Shown in pieces: positions 36,127 through 47,363 of a stretch of 64,000 nt of DNA (position 1 is its first letter; every line of letters begins with the position of its first letter). The stretch lies in the NCBI GenBank assembly GCA_964036195.1, contig OZ038457.1, forward strand, positions 24,066,787 through 24,130,786. Reading direction: 5' to 3'. Under the pieces are notes generated by a model. The model was given only the letters and a program-made list of their open reading frames with translations. It ran no database searches and was not told where the DNA came from. The translations under genes and the position numbers were made by a program. This stretch comes from Sphaerolaimus hirsutus (Eukaryota > Nematoda > Chromadorea > Monhysterida > Sphaerolaimidae).

Positions 36127-36525
36127 TACCGTATTTCCTCGAAAAACCCCCAGGGGTTTATTTTTTACAGAGTGAGAATTTTGAGGGGGGGGGGTATTTC
36201 GAGGGCAAGGGGTGATTATTTCGCCAGAAATTTTTTGAACTCCCAGTACTAAAAACGTACGCAGACATAGAAAAATGCAACAAAAACCACTATGTATAAG
36301 AGTCTACAGCCTTCTATAAGTATGTAGATGGTATCAACCATGTTCTAACGTAACACAATCATTGTTTTTAACGTGTGTTATTCATTGCCCGGGTCATACA
36401 CCGCAGCTTTATTTCATTGACGTTCTCTTTACACTCACTTGGGGGGGGGGGGGTATTTCGAGGGGGGGGGTTAAATTCATAGTGCCCATTTTGAGGGGGG
36501 TGGGGTATTTCGAGGAAATACGGTA
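36127..36525. mobile_element. TA-type miniature element in the last GFR-like intron
   Basis: ACCGTATTTCCTCGAAAAAC to GAGGAAATACGGT, TA-flanked. The interior has CGTACGCAGACATAG, TGTAGATGGTATCAACCATG and GACGTTCTCTTTACACTC. Confidence 0.78.
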
Positions 36526-36702
36526 GTTTGCTACATGTCGTATACTCGGCGCGGCGGACATCACATTTAGACAAAATCCTGTCTGAAACATACCATAAGC
36601 CATCTGAATAATGAACCAAATTAACCAAATTACTTTTTCAATGCAATTGAAAATTTGAAAAAACGATGGCGAACCTCGGAAAATTATTCAATTTTACCTA
36701 TG

Positions 36703-37177
36703 TATCGTATTACCTCGAATTATTCCCCCCCCTTGAATTAAACCCCCCTCGAATTAAACCCCCCCCCCCTCAAAATGGGCTGGGGAAATAATACCCCCCC
36801 CTCGAAATACCCCCCTCCCTCGAAATACCCCCCCCTCGAAATACCCCCCCCCCTTCGGAATGATGTACGTCATGTACATAATAAATACGACATGTATGCA
36901 ATGTACATGATGTATATTACTGTTAATTTGCATTGCAGCTACACATAGACTAGTTTGTGTAGCTATCTACGTTTTTATGTCCAAATATATCCTGTTTGGA
37001 CACATTTATTACCTGTTTTGGGTATGCAAATGCCTACTATTTACTACGATCCTTACAGAAAATTTTTGACGAAATAGTAAAAAAACCCTCGAATACACCC
37101 CACCCTGAATTAACCCCCCTCAAATTTTGCTGGCGAAATAATAAACCCCCATGGGGGTATTTCGAGGTAATACGGTA
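36703..37177. mobile_element. TA-type miniature element, ATTACCTCGAA subfamily
   Basis: Ends are TCGTATTACCTCGAATTATT and GAGGTAATACGGT, TA-flanked. The interior (CATGATGTATATTACTG, CACATAGACTAGTTTGTGTA, TATATCCTGTTTGGACAC) is shared with the tandem array 45488-47031. Confidence 0.78.
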
Positions 37178-37301
37178 TTTTTGTCGGAAATGACTTTTCG
37201 GATTTTGAATTCTGTGTGATGTACCTTAAGTGATAAAGTTCTACGGTTTTTAAGTATTTTTATTTTAATGTGGCTGAAATAAAAAGTGTTTTTTCCCACA
37301 G

Positions 37302-37471
37302 ATAACGATGAAATCACAGAAAATTTGTCAGTAGCGAGTGCCAGATTCAGTCCGACAAATGATGCCAATATTTCTTCATTGAAAAGTTGTGAGAAAATAA
37401 GTGTGATTATTCCCAGTTTGTTTATCACTTTCATACTTAGTCAGTTCAAAAATGTTGTGATTAACAGATGA
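37302..37471 (+). CDS. GDNF-receptor-like gene, C-terminal exon with hydrophobic tail
   Basis: The acceptor is TTTTTCCCACAG. The first two bases complete an Asp codon begun in the preceding exon. The exon then encodes 55 residues and a stop. A Ser/Asn-rich acidic part leads to SLKSCEKISVIIPSLFITF, about 15 hydrophobic residues, and a short polar tail ending VVINR. This could be a GPI-attachment signal, which is common in GFR-type receptors. The polar final ten residues fit a single membrane span about as well. A poly(A) signal lies 124 bases downstream. The preceding intron holds two TA-type miniature elements. Confidence 0.7.
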
Positions 37472-37594
37472 ATTTTTTTGTATTGAATTGAATTTTGAAT
37501 GCATATTGGATACCTTTTGTGTGAATGCTTTGGGTCATTGTTGTTGAAGTTTGCTAACGAGTCATTTTTCACGTGGTGGACATTTTCATTGTGC

Positions 37595-37600
37595 AATAAA
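37595..37600 (+). terminator. Poly(A) signal of the GDNF-receptor-like gene
   Basis: AATAAA lies 124 bases after the stop codon of the C-terminal exon and is the first canonical signal there. It is followed by an A/T-rich stretch. The distance is normal for an animal 3' UTR. Confidence 0.5.
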
Positions 37601-37609
37601 TGATGAAAA

Positions 37610-38080
37610 AATCTTGAAAAATCACTATTTGACTATCTATGTATTGTATTTACATAAATTATTCTCCATTTCACTACTGCATGTTAGAAAGATGAAACTG
37701 TACATTACCTACTTATGATACTGTATTTGCTATAATCCTTGGCCAGGTGCCAATTCAGCATGTGGATAAGGAAAAAAAAACATTTTACAAGTGAGAAGTA
37801 AAAAGAAAAGAAAATTTTCAGGTGAGAAGTGAAATGGCAAGTAAAACGTCAAAAATGAAATAGCAAGTGATACTAAACATTCAACCTTGGCTATATTCTC
37901 TGCTCATGTAAAATTTCTGTAGTATTCTGAATCTTCTGGACCAAATCGTCGCTCTTGGGTCATCACCTTTTTGGACGCCACTAGGTGTTGTTGCTATTGA
38001 CCTGTGGGTGTTGAAAAAAACAATGTTTGTCGATGAAAACCTTCACTTGCATTGGTCAACTGAATTCCACAAATAGGGCA
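37610..38080. other. AAGTGAGAAG-word stretch
   Basis: 37745-37880 repeats AAGTGAGAAGTAAAA words after GGTGCCAATTCAGCATGTGGA, which recurs at 57695. The rest is unassigned. Confidence 0.4.
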
Positions 38081-38528
38081 TACCGTATTTCCTCGAAATA
38101 CCCCCCCCTCGAAATACCCCCTCCCCCTCGAATAACCCCCCCTCAAAATGGACACTATGAACTTATAAACCCCCCCTCGAAATACCCCCCCCCAAATTTA
38201 GTGTATAGAGAACGTAAATGACAAAGGCTGCGGTTTGTCATCTCGGCAATGCAGAACACACGTTAAAAACGATGACTCTGTTATGTGAGAACAGTGATTA
38301 TACGTCTACACACTTATATTGTCTTATTAAGTCTTATAAATGGCGATTTTTGTTGCAATTTCGACGTCTGCGTACGTTTCAGACGACAATTTAGTACTTG
38401 GTTTTCAAAAAATTTCTGGCGAAATAATAAAGCCCCCCCCTCGAAATACCCCCCCCTCGTTAAACCCCCCTCAAAATTCTCACTCTGAAAAAATAAACCC
38501 CCCGGGGGGATTTCGAGGAAATACGGTA
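38081..38528. mobile_element. TA-type miniature element, full interior
   Basis: ACCGTATTTCCTCGAAATAC to GAGGAAATACGGT, TA-flanked, same interior as 16361 (GTACGTTTCAGACGACAATT, CACACGTTAAAAACGATG). Confidence 0.8.
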
Positions 38529-39097
38529 ATAATGGTGGACAACACGTTATAGTAAAGGCATCTCAACATGTCTTACCAATGTGTGTTTGTGAGCACCGAC
38601 TGAAATTTAGAAAATGTGAAGTATCTTATGACGTTATGAGGTCACCTATTTGTAAAGGACCATGCTCAATTCACAGTTCATGTTGGGTCAGGAAGGAAGT
38701 GAGGCTGGATGCACGTGAATCAGCACGCTTCTACACGCTTCCATGATCATCACAAGATTTTCAGGATAATTGTTTGAACACGCTTCACCGCCCGACACTT
38801 CAAAAATTGTGCAAAATGGATCACGATACTGGTGCTTCAACTCGTGTCAAATGTGTATTCATACAGATTTTCATGGTGCTTGTGGAAGTGGAAAGTGTTG
38901 TTGTGAAGACACTTCACTTACACTTCACCACACATCCGCACACTGATGTAGCCTGTGTTTGTCAGTTTTGTGAAACCTTGGGAATTGTCAGTGTGAGAAA
39001 GCACTTCACCTTGCTTCGACATATGCATCATGGGGCCATTTTTTTTGTTGTACAGCATATGAAGCTAGAAAAAAAATTAGAATTCAACGGAAAATGC
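38529..39097. repeat. CACTTCAC-word sequence
   Basis: 38690-39010 is full of CACGCTTC, ACACTTCACTTACACTTC and GTGTGAGAAAGCACTTC words. It is an inverted-word element without clean ends. The open frame at 38774 is made of these words. Confidence 0.4.
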
Positions 39098-39243
39098 TCA
39101 CTGGGGTAAATTTAGTTGTGTTGTTGTGATGCTAATAGCATTCCTTTCAAATTTGTCCATGAGGCGTTTATTGAAGGCTTCCTTCATTTGCATTGTTATG
39201 CTTTTGTGTCGTGTTTTCGCTAGGTCATTGGACTGGTGCTGTT
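39098..39243 (-). CDS. Unidentified gene, 3' terminal exon
   Basis: On the minus strand the acceptor is TTCACACTGCAG. Two bases complete a Glu codon, then come 47 codons and a stop. The protein is polar and helix-like: NDLAKTRHKSITMQMKEAF, then NKRLMDKFERNAIS and a Thr/Gln/Leu tail. Codon use and charge pattern look coding. The phase matches exon 40538-40661. The 1.29-kb intron between them contains a complete 950-bp hAT element (39504-40453), so the intron was about 340 bp before that insertion. No clear poly(A) signal follows. Confidence 0.45.
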
Positions 39244-39503
39244 CTGCAGTGTGAAGTGAAATCAAGAACACAATTTGTAGTAAAAATTCAATATGTATTT
39301 TACACTTCAGTGACTGAGCATGTAGAATTATTTGTATATGATTTTGGCAGCATGCCAATGATAACTTTGGCATAGAAATTAAAAAATTCCTATGTAAGAT
39401 TGCAAATGAAAAAAACGTTTGGGCATTTACAACGTTTTTCTTAATTTTACACAAGTCTCATACGTTATGCCAAGTTATGTTTACATGTTGCCAATGTCAA
39501 CCA

Positions 39504-40453
39504 TAGTGATGTAAATGCACCGGGGCACCGGTGCCCCGGTGCTGGGCTCCGAAGGGCACCAGCACCGGTGCTGGTGCGGTGCCATTGCAATCTTCAGGGG
39601 TGCCATGCCGGTGCCGGTGCCATTTTTTTCAGAATAGCACCGGTGCTGGTGCGGTGCGGTGCCATTTTTTTGCCGGTGCGAAAGGTGCTAGCACCAGGGC
39701 CAAAGTAAAAGGCACCGGGAAAGGCACCGGCCAAGGCTTCATGTGCTGTGCAATGTTGTCCATAGTATGTGCTTATTCATATTTCAAAAAACAGCGATAG
39801 ATTTACCCAACCGTTTTTGCCTATTTTGTAAACCTCCCATCAAATAAATATACCTACTGTGAAGTCCATTATACCCGATACGTGATCTGATGTGCGAATC
39901 TAAAATTTGGCTGAATTTAAAATCATTTTTATATTTTATATTTATCTTACTTTTTTGTTCAAAATTTGTTGTCAGTTTATGACAGAGATAGTTCCATTCT
40001 CTGTACAGCAACGACTCCGATCAGTAGACAATACATGCTATGGAGGCAGGCTATGGACATTGTAGTGAATGAAATATTTTATCTTTCATTTGTAATCATT
40101 GTAATTGTTTCGTAAAAGTGATTGCCACATCATTCTGATCATTTTAAGTGCTCAACCATCAAAATCGGTTGAAAATTCATGGAAATATGCACTTCCAAAG
40201 GTGAGACCACTGAGAAACTGCCCGATATTTACTTCAGAAATTCCAGCCCGGTGCGGTGCTTTTCGGTGCTAGCACCGGCAACCCGCCGGTGCCCTTCGGT
40301 GCCGGTGCCATTTTTTCCAAAAGGCACCGGTGCCGGTGCGGTGCGGTGCCATTTTCTGGCCGGTGCCCCAGGGTGCCAGGTGCCCTTTTCATGCGTTGGC
40401 AAAGGTGCCGGTGCGGTGCGGTGCCATTTTTCCCGGTGCCTTTAACATCACTA
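39504..40453. mobile_element. hAT element, GGCACCGG-word family
   Basis: It has a perfect 8-bp duplication, GTCAACCA (39496 and 40454). Ends are TAGTGATGTAAATGCACCGG and GGTGCCTTTAACATCACTA, the same terminus as the AGCGCC family. Subterminal zones are GGCACCGGTGCCGGTGCGG words. The centre (39740-40240) has no transposase. It lies in the intron between minus-strand exons 40538 and 39243. Confidence 0.88.
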
Positions 40454-40537
40454 GTCAACCACGCGCATAAATACTGCAAATATCAATAACCACAGTACCT
40501 ATATCCTGCCTTCGTCGTATTGAGTTATTTGTCTTAC

Positions 40538-40661
40538 CTTCTGAATTTCTGATCATTTCATTCCAGGTTAGATCATTGGACCATGTATTGGATTGTCCAA
40601 TGTCAAAATTTAATTTTACATGAGGAAATAATCTGGCACCCACTGATGGCACTTTGCCAAG
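40538..40661 (-). CDS. Unidentified gene, penultimate exon
   Basis: On the minus strand the exon follows a strong acceptor (CACTTTTTCTGCAG). It ends at a consensus donor, GAAG|GTAAGAC. It is 124 nt, starting in phase 0 and leaving one base. It encodes LGKVPSVGARLFPHVKLNF followed by a hydrophilic stretch with WSNDLTWNEM. The LFPHVKLNF part recalls SPRY-like folds, but this is too short to call. The single base left over pairs correctly with the two bases opening the exon at 39098-39243. I do not recognise the protein. Confidence 0.5.
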
Positions 40662-41345
40662 CTGCAGAAAAAGTGTTTAGAATTGTGAAGTAGAACGTTT
40701 AGAAGAAATTGTTGAAATGAGAAAATGTACACACTTTGACAGAACTCTGACAGTAACATATTGTGATGAGTGAATAAAAAATGCTTTTATAATGCATCCT
40801 GAATTCGAACCATATTTTTTCTCACGTGATTGGTCGTACAATTTGTTTTTATGCTGAGAAGAAACGTTGCCAAATGCCAATCCACTCTCATGTTGCACAC
40901 TGCCAATCCTTTTACATGCCTAGTGTAGTATTTGATTGAATTACAATACTACACTAGGTAACTTTTTATTTTTTGTTTACTGGTTTGGTATACTATACAC
41001 AAGTGTTTTACTAAATATTTTATTTACATGTAACGCGCTCCATTAAGAGTAATTGTTCAATTGTTGTCAAAAAATATTTTATTACATCAAAAGGACATGC
41101 CACACTTAAAAAAATAAAAACCATAAATAAACTGATTGGCCTTGCAGAGAATGTTACCATATTTTACTGAATGAAGTCACGTATTACGTTAACCGTTATC
41201 ATATTTATGTATACTATTGCTACCCTACTCTCATCGATAAAATAATGTGATTCAAGTTTAAAAAATAACTTCATTATGAAACAAACGAACAATGTAATTT
41301 AGGCTGCAATTGTGACCTGTTATGTATTTACACATTCAAAAGCCC
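40662..41345. other. Unassigned; possible upstream minus-strand exon
   Basis: A minus-strand frame at 40677-40898 has acceptor-like TTTCTTCTCAG near 40853 and a plausible peptide (HKNKLYDQSREKKYG). A donor compatible with exon 40661 is only weak. 40900-41345 shows nothing. Confidence 0.25.
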
Positions 41346-42101
41346 TTTTTCCGTGGCGCCTTTGGCGCCTGGCGCCCTGCTTTTAAAGGGCGCCAAAAAG
41401 GCGCCAGCAGGGTTTCAAGGTGAGTGCTGTATAAATGAAGAAAAAAAGATGAAAAACGCATTCATGGATGATCTGAATCTGCCAGAAAAATGGACGAAGT
41501 GGTGTGAGTGGGTTTAAATCCTTTGTGCAACGGTTCATCAGATGTGTCTGACAGATCAGAAGACGAGAGTTGAGAATGCAAAATCATAAATCAACGGATT
41601 CAAATCGTTGCAATTCCGTTTGTTTGTCCATTTCGAGGAAACATGATTGGAAAGGTCAATTTGAAGTGAAAGGATTGTTGTCAAATGACAATATCCGTTG
41701 TGTTTGAATTGTCATGTGAATTTTACCCGAATTTTTTGTTGCTAGTGTTGCTTTTGTTCATTACACCCTGGAGAACGCAAATTAAGTAGTGAATGCATGT
41801 ACTAGGGTGCTGTAGAAACACTTTTAGCACACGCAGGGTGTTGTATACACTTATTGATCCTGGCGCCCTTGGCGCCTGGTGCCCTATTTTTCAAATGGCG
41901 CCATGGCGCCCTTGGCGCTTGGATCGCTCTTTCCGTGGCGCCCTTGGCGCCTGGCGCCCGCTTTCCGAATGGCGCCATGGCGCCCTTGGCGCCTGGCGCC
42001 CTTTTTCTGTGGCGCCCTTGGCGCTTGGCGCCCACTTTTTGAATGGCGCCATGGCGCCATTGGCGCCTGGCGCCCTTTTTTCTGGCGCTTTTCCATCACT
42101 A
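41346..42101. mobile_element. AGCGCC/GGCGCC-word element, left end lost
   Basis: GGCGCC words lie at 41355-41410 and 41856-42095. The right end GGCGCTTTTCCATCACTA is followed by ATGCAGTG, but no matching left flank was found. The interior contains the candidate exon 41464. Confidence 0.55.
41464..41503 (+). CDS. Candidate short start exon
   Basis: An ATG opens MDDLNLPEKWTKW and runs into a perfect donor, TGGT|GTGAGTGG. It lies between two blocks of GGCGCC words (41346-41412 and 41856-42101). It may therefore be interior sequence of a transposon rather than a host gene. No next exon was found. Confidence 0.18.
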
Positions 42102-42906
42102 ATGCAGTGTCATTTTTGCATTGAATCAGTTTTGTAGTTTTTTTCTGAAGTATGCAAACACTAACCATGTAGACCACTTTGATTGTGCCCTGTACAAAAT
42201 CCAACAAGCAGCAAAGATCCAATCAATGATGCAGCCAACATCTTGTGTATACAGAATTCACATTTGACTTTGTGTTCTGTAGATCATTATGAAATTGTAA
42301 CAATACCATCAACAATAAATTCCATCAACACTTTATCACCACAACATTGATGCAAATATTGTTTGAAAATTATGAAATGTTGAATGTGCACGTTTGGATA
42401 CCATTGGCCGAAATTTCGAATACTCATATGTAGTGAGCTTTAAAAGTGTTTGAGTTTTCCAAAATGAGTCATTTTTAATCTATATCAACTGTAGTTGACA
42501 GCTACCTAATTGTAGAAAACTCAAATGCATTTTAAGCTGACAAGTGAGTTTTCGATATTTCGTGAGAAAACTAGTGTGCGCAGGCACATTGTGAGGTACC
42601 ATATGGGGTTGGCTACATGTGCCCATGATGACTGCCTGAAATCGAGTACTTTTTACCTCGGAAAATGTAAAAACATGTACTTTTCTTCAAAGAATATGTA
42701 AAAATGGACACTTTTTCATGGAAAATGTAAAAGCCACTCTCACATGTGAGGGCGATTTTTACACTGGAAGACATAAGAGATGTCATTTTTGAGTGATTAT
42801 TTAGATTTTTTTTGGAAAAATGGCATGATTTCTTCAAGATTTTGTTATTTTAGCAGCAAAAAATTGTGATTTTAGCAACAAAAAATATGGGCCTGTGCCT
42901 CATGGC
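42102..42906. repeat. Old repeats, palindromic family copy
   Basis: 42420-42592 is an AAACTCAAATG/CAACTGTAGTTGACAG copy ending CTAGTGTGCGCAGG. 42650-42760 repeats GGAAAATGTAAAA words. Confidence 0.4.
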
Positions 42907-43755
42907 CAACGATGGGTAAGTTCTCCAGAAAAAAAACACTTTCTGTGTTATGAGTTTTTCAAAAATGAATACGTGTGTTTTGAGTTTTTTTCATGAAAAA
43001 AACTTGAGTAACTCTGTTTTTATTTCTGTGTTTTTTTTGGTAAAAACTCAAGTTTTTTTCATAAAAACTCGAGTTTTTTTCATAAAATGCAAGTTTTTAC
43101 CCAAACACAGTGGTTCAATGCAAAAACAGTGGTTTTTTTCATTACACATTTGTAAATGCATGTCCAGGAACCCTGTAAGATGTGCTGAAAATTTTTAACA
43201 GTCATGGAAAATGTCAAATTAAAGTTTTAACATTTAGCATTATTGATGACATTTTAATTTACTGGTTTCACTTGACTAACTCATCCTTTGACCCATTAGA
43301 GTTGTAAATAATAATACCTTACAAGTGACCGGGCAATGCTTTTGGCAGCTTTGGGGTGAGCCCTCAACTCTGGAATGAGTTGGTGGGTGCAAAAGTCTTT
43401 GTCAATCGGTCAGTGTCAATCACAATTCGAATCATTGTCAGAATGACCAGGTGCCATTTTGTAACTTAAAGTGTATTTCGTTACTTGTTATTAAATTTGT
43501 CCCCTTTATTTTCTGTTGATATGCACTTGTGCACATTTATTTTTTTGTTCAGTTAAACACAGCACAATATTCCTCAAATCCAATAAAAAAACTCAAAAAA
43601 CTTTTCTGTGTTTCCGTGTTTCTGTGTTCTCCAATAAAAACTCATTTGAGTTTTGAGTTTTTCAAAATTTCTGAGTTTCCGTGTTTCTGTGTAAAACAAA
43701 AACACATAAACTCAATGAGTTTCTGTGTTCAATTTCTGTGTTTTTTCCATCGTTG
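42907..43755. mobile_element. hAT element, TTTCTGTG-word family
   Basis: It has a perfect 8-bp duplication, CTCATGGC (42899 and 43756). Ends are CAACGATGGGTAAGTTCTCC and TTTTTTCCATCGTTG. Subterminal words are GAGTTTTTTTCATAAAA and TTTCTGTGTTTCCGTG. The terminus is close to that of 30987 and 33074, but the words differ. Confidence 0.85.
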
Positions 43756-43763
43756 CTCATGGC

Positions 43764-43930
43764 TAGTGATGGAAAAAGCGCCAGGACTTTGGCGCCAAGC
43801 GCCAAAAGCGCCATAACGCTTTTTTGAACACCAGCGCCAAGCGCCAATGGCGCCAAAGCAAATGGCGCTATTTTTGCCTGGCGCCAGCGCCAGGCATTTT
43901 GTTCCTGGCGCCAGGCAAAAATAGCGCCAA
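43764..43930. repeat. AGCGCC-word element abutting the previous one
   Basis: The left end TAGTGATGGAAAAAGCGCC begins immediately after the CTCATGGC duplication. The body is GCGCCAAAAGCGCC and inverse. The right end is not clear. Confidence 0.55.
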
Positions 43931-44113
43931 ACGGGAAATGTTGCACCAAATGGGAAATGCGGGAAAGCAAAAACACACCAATCATTATTCGTTGCACACC
44001 AGCTTCTTTGGATGTGTTTGCAAAAGATGCTGTTCAATGTTTTTAGCTTTGTTAATGGTCGAAATGTAAGGCTTTGGGCCTGAAATTTGAATTGGGTCTG
44101 CGATGTTATAATG

Positions 44114-44468
44114 ATACCGTATTTCTTCCAATAGAATGGCGCCCTTCTATTTTTTCGTCACTTTTTAACCTGCCCTTTCATTGGAGACGCCCTTCTATTT
44201 GAGACCGCCCTTCTAATTTTTCGGCATCTTTTCAGCCAAACTTTTTCAACGTTTTACGTCACAGACAGTGCATAGAATGACAATACATAGAGTTCATTCA
44301 ACATTTGATGCTCAAATAGCACAAAAGCAATGGACCAAAGCCACTAAATCACAACGTCCGCTGATATTTTTTATGCATTTGGCACAATTCCAACACTTTT
44401 GTGGCTTGAATTAAGTCGAAAAAGTGTACCTTCTATTGGAGACACCCTTCTATTGGAAGAAATACGGT
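44114..44468. mobile_element. TA-type element, CTTCTATTGGAG variant
   Basis: Ends are ACCGTATTTCTTCCAATAGA and CTATTGGAAGAAATACGGT, TA-flanked. Inner words are CGCCCTTCTATTTGAGAC. It shares the outer CCGTATTT with the main family but uses a different inner word. Confidence 0.72.
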
Positions 44469-44963
44469 ATCATCTTTGATGGAATGAATACAACATGTGC
44501 TAACATGCACAAATCATCGAATCATCATCGAATCATCATCGATGCTATCATCGAATCAGGATATCAAGCTATTGTCTCTTATTTAGCATCAAGTTCAGGG
44601 CACCAGGTTGTATTAGTCTGTCATGTGGCAAGCTTGTCATTGAAAAAAATACAGAGGGTGTAAAATGACCTGTCAAATGTCAAATGTATTTTACATTTTA
44701 CAATCAAACAGCTGCACACAATTCAGCTGTGTTGTTGCAATTGAAGAGTCTTTTTCCTGAAGTACATAAGCACCAAATCCACAAAAATTTAGTTGAGCAA
44801 ATAAGCCCTGTCCTAGCCACGTAGCCAGGTATAACATAACTCAGCCATTATTTTTGCATTACACAGATCCCAAACTGTACAAAGTGCGATGTTAACTGGT
44901 CCGGCATCAATAAATGCATCATGTATAGGTAATACTTATTTTACTTACATTGCATACATGATG
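44469..44963. other. Unassigned DNA
   Basis: ATCATCGAATCATCATCGA repeats lie at 44515-44560. Nothing coding is supported. Confidence 0.35.
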
Positions 44964-45480
44964 TACCGTATTTCCTCGAAATACCCCCCGGGGGGTGATT
45001 GTTTCATAGTGGTCCCGAGAGGGGGGGGGGTTAAACGAGGGGGGGGGGGTATTTCGAGGGGGGGGGGTTATTATTTCACAAGAAAATTTTTTTAAACCAA
45101 GTACGAAATAGTCGTCTGAAACGTACGCAGACGTCGAAAAATGCAACAAAAACCGCCATTTATAAGGTTCTGTAGACTAATATTAGTATGTAGATGGTAT
45201 GTACACTGTTCTAACGGGACACTGACGTTGTTTTAACGTGTGTTCTGCAGTACACAGAACGCAAACTGCAGTATTTGTCATGTACGTTCCCTTTACACTC
45301 AATTTGATTTGACATAATAATAAGATTTTGACTCGAAAAACTGCAACAAAATACACTATACCGTATTTCCTCGAAATACCCCCCCCCCCCCCTCGAAATA
45401 CCCCCAGTCTCGAAATACCCCCCCCCCCTCAAAATGGACACTATGAAATAATTACCCACCCCCTCGAAATACCCCCCTAA
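44964..45480. mobile_element. Composite of TA-type elements
   Basis: 44964-45305 is a left end and interior like 11234, lacking its right end. 45359-45480 is another left end, ACCGTATTTCCTCGAAATAC, with C-run words. Junction 45306-45358 is unique. Confidence 0.6.
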
Positions 45481-45487
45481 TTGTATT

Positions 45488-47031
45488 CACCGTATTACCT
45501 CGAAATATCCCCATGGGAGTTTATTTATTTCACCAGCAAAATTTGAGGGGGGTTAATGCGAGGGGGGGTTATTATTTCGTCAGAAATTTTCGTAGGGATC
45601 GTAATAAAAAGTGGGCATTTGTGTAACCAAAACATGTAATAAATGTGTCCAAATGGGGTATATTTGGACATAAAAACGTAGATAGCTACACAAACTAGTC
45701 TATGTGTAGCTACAATGCAAATTAGCAGTAATATACATCATGTACCTACATTGTATACATGACGTATTTATTACGTACATGACATACATCATTCCGAAGG
45801 GGGGTATTTCGAGGGGGGGTTATTATTTCCCCAGCCCATTTTGAGTGGGAGTTAATTCGAGGGGGGGTTATTCGAGGGGGGTTAATTCGAGGGGGGATAA
45901 TTCGAGGTAATACGGATGTAAAGGGAACATACATGACCAAAGTTGCGGTTTGTGATCCAGGCAATGCAGAACAGACATTAAAAAGAACCACTGAGTTACG
46001 TTAGAACCTTTTTATACCATCTACCGTATTACCTCGAAATACCCCCATGGGGGTTTATTATTTCGCCAGCAAAATTTGTGGGGGGGTTAATTCGAGGGGG
46101 GGTTTATTCGAGGGGGGGTTTATTATTTCGTCAGAAATTTTCGTAAGGATCGTAGTGAATAGTAGGCATTTGCGTACCCAAAATCGGTAATAAATGTGTC
46201 CAAACAGGATATATTTGGACATAAAAACGTAGATAGCTACACAAACTAGTCTATGTGTAGCTACAATGCAAATTAGCAGTAATATACATCATGTACCTAC
46301 ATTGTATACATGACGTATTTATTACGTACATGACATACATCATTCCGAAGGGGGGTATTTCGAGGGGGGGTTATTATTTCCCCAGCCCATTTTGAGTGGG
46401 AGTTAATTCGAGGGGGGGTTATTCGAGGGGGGTTAATTCGAGGGGGGATAATTCGAGGTAATACGGATGTAAAGGGAACATACATGACCAAAGTTGCGGT
46501 TTGTGATCCAGGCAATGCAGAACAGACATTAAAAAGAACCACTGAGTTACGTTAGAACCTTTTTATACCATCTACCGTATTACCTCGAAATACCCCCATG
46601 GGGGTTTATTATTTCGCCAGCAAAATTTGTGGGGGGGTTAATTCGAGGGGGGGTTTATTCGAGGGGGGGTTTATTATTTCGTCAGAAATTTTCGTAAGGA
46701 TCGTAGTGAATAGTAGGCATTTGCGTACCCAAAATCGGTAATAAATGTGTCCAAACAGGATATATTTGGACATAAAAACGTAGATACCTACACAAACTAC
46801 TCTTTGTGTAGCTGCAATGCAAATTAACAGTAATATACATAATGTACATTGCGTACATGACGTATTTATTATGTACATGACGTACATCATTCCGAAGGGG
46901 GGGGGGGGTATTTCGAGGGGGGGGGTATTTCGAGGGGGGGGGGGTTATTATTTCCCCAGCCCATTTTGAGGGGGGGTCAATTCGAGGGGGGGTTAATTCA
47001 AGGGGGGGGGATAATTCGAGGTAATACGGTA
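45488..47031. repeat. Triple tandem array of an ATTACCTCGAA-subfamily element
   Basis: Three units begin with CCGTATTACCTCGAAATA-type ends at about 45488, 46022 and 46573; the last two are 551 bp apart. Segments 45746-45991 and 46297-46542 translate identically, so the copying is recent. The array ends GAGGTAATACGGTA at 47031. It lies 330 bp before the RRP9 start. Confidence 0.85.
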
Positions 47032-47258
47032 CATACTTATGTAAGTGTATAGACTCTATTATTATACATGGTGTTTATTGGTGTATTTTTCGACGTCTGC
47101 ATACGTTACAAACGACACATTTGTACCGGGATTTCAAAAAATTTCTGGCGAAATAATAAGCCCCCCCTCGAAATACCCCCCTCGTTTACCCCCCCCCCCC
47201 CTCAAAATTCTCACTCTGAAACAAGCACCACCCGGGGGTATTTCGAGGAAATACGGTA
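47032..47258. repeat. TA-family right half immediately upstream of RRP9
   Basis: GTATTTTTCGACGTCTGC, CTGGCGAAATAATAAGC, C runs and the right end GAGGAAATACGGTAC match the right half of 38081-38528. Confidence 0.65.
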
Positions 47259-47363
47259 CTTTCTAAAAATCCATCTTCAATCCCATTCACGTATCGTGTG
47301 CCCAAAAAAACTGTCCACCTTTAAAAAAAAAAAGTTAAAATTCGGTGTCAATGTCAGTTCAAA

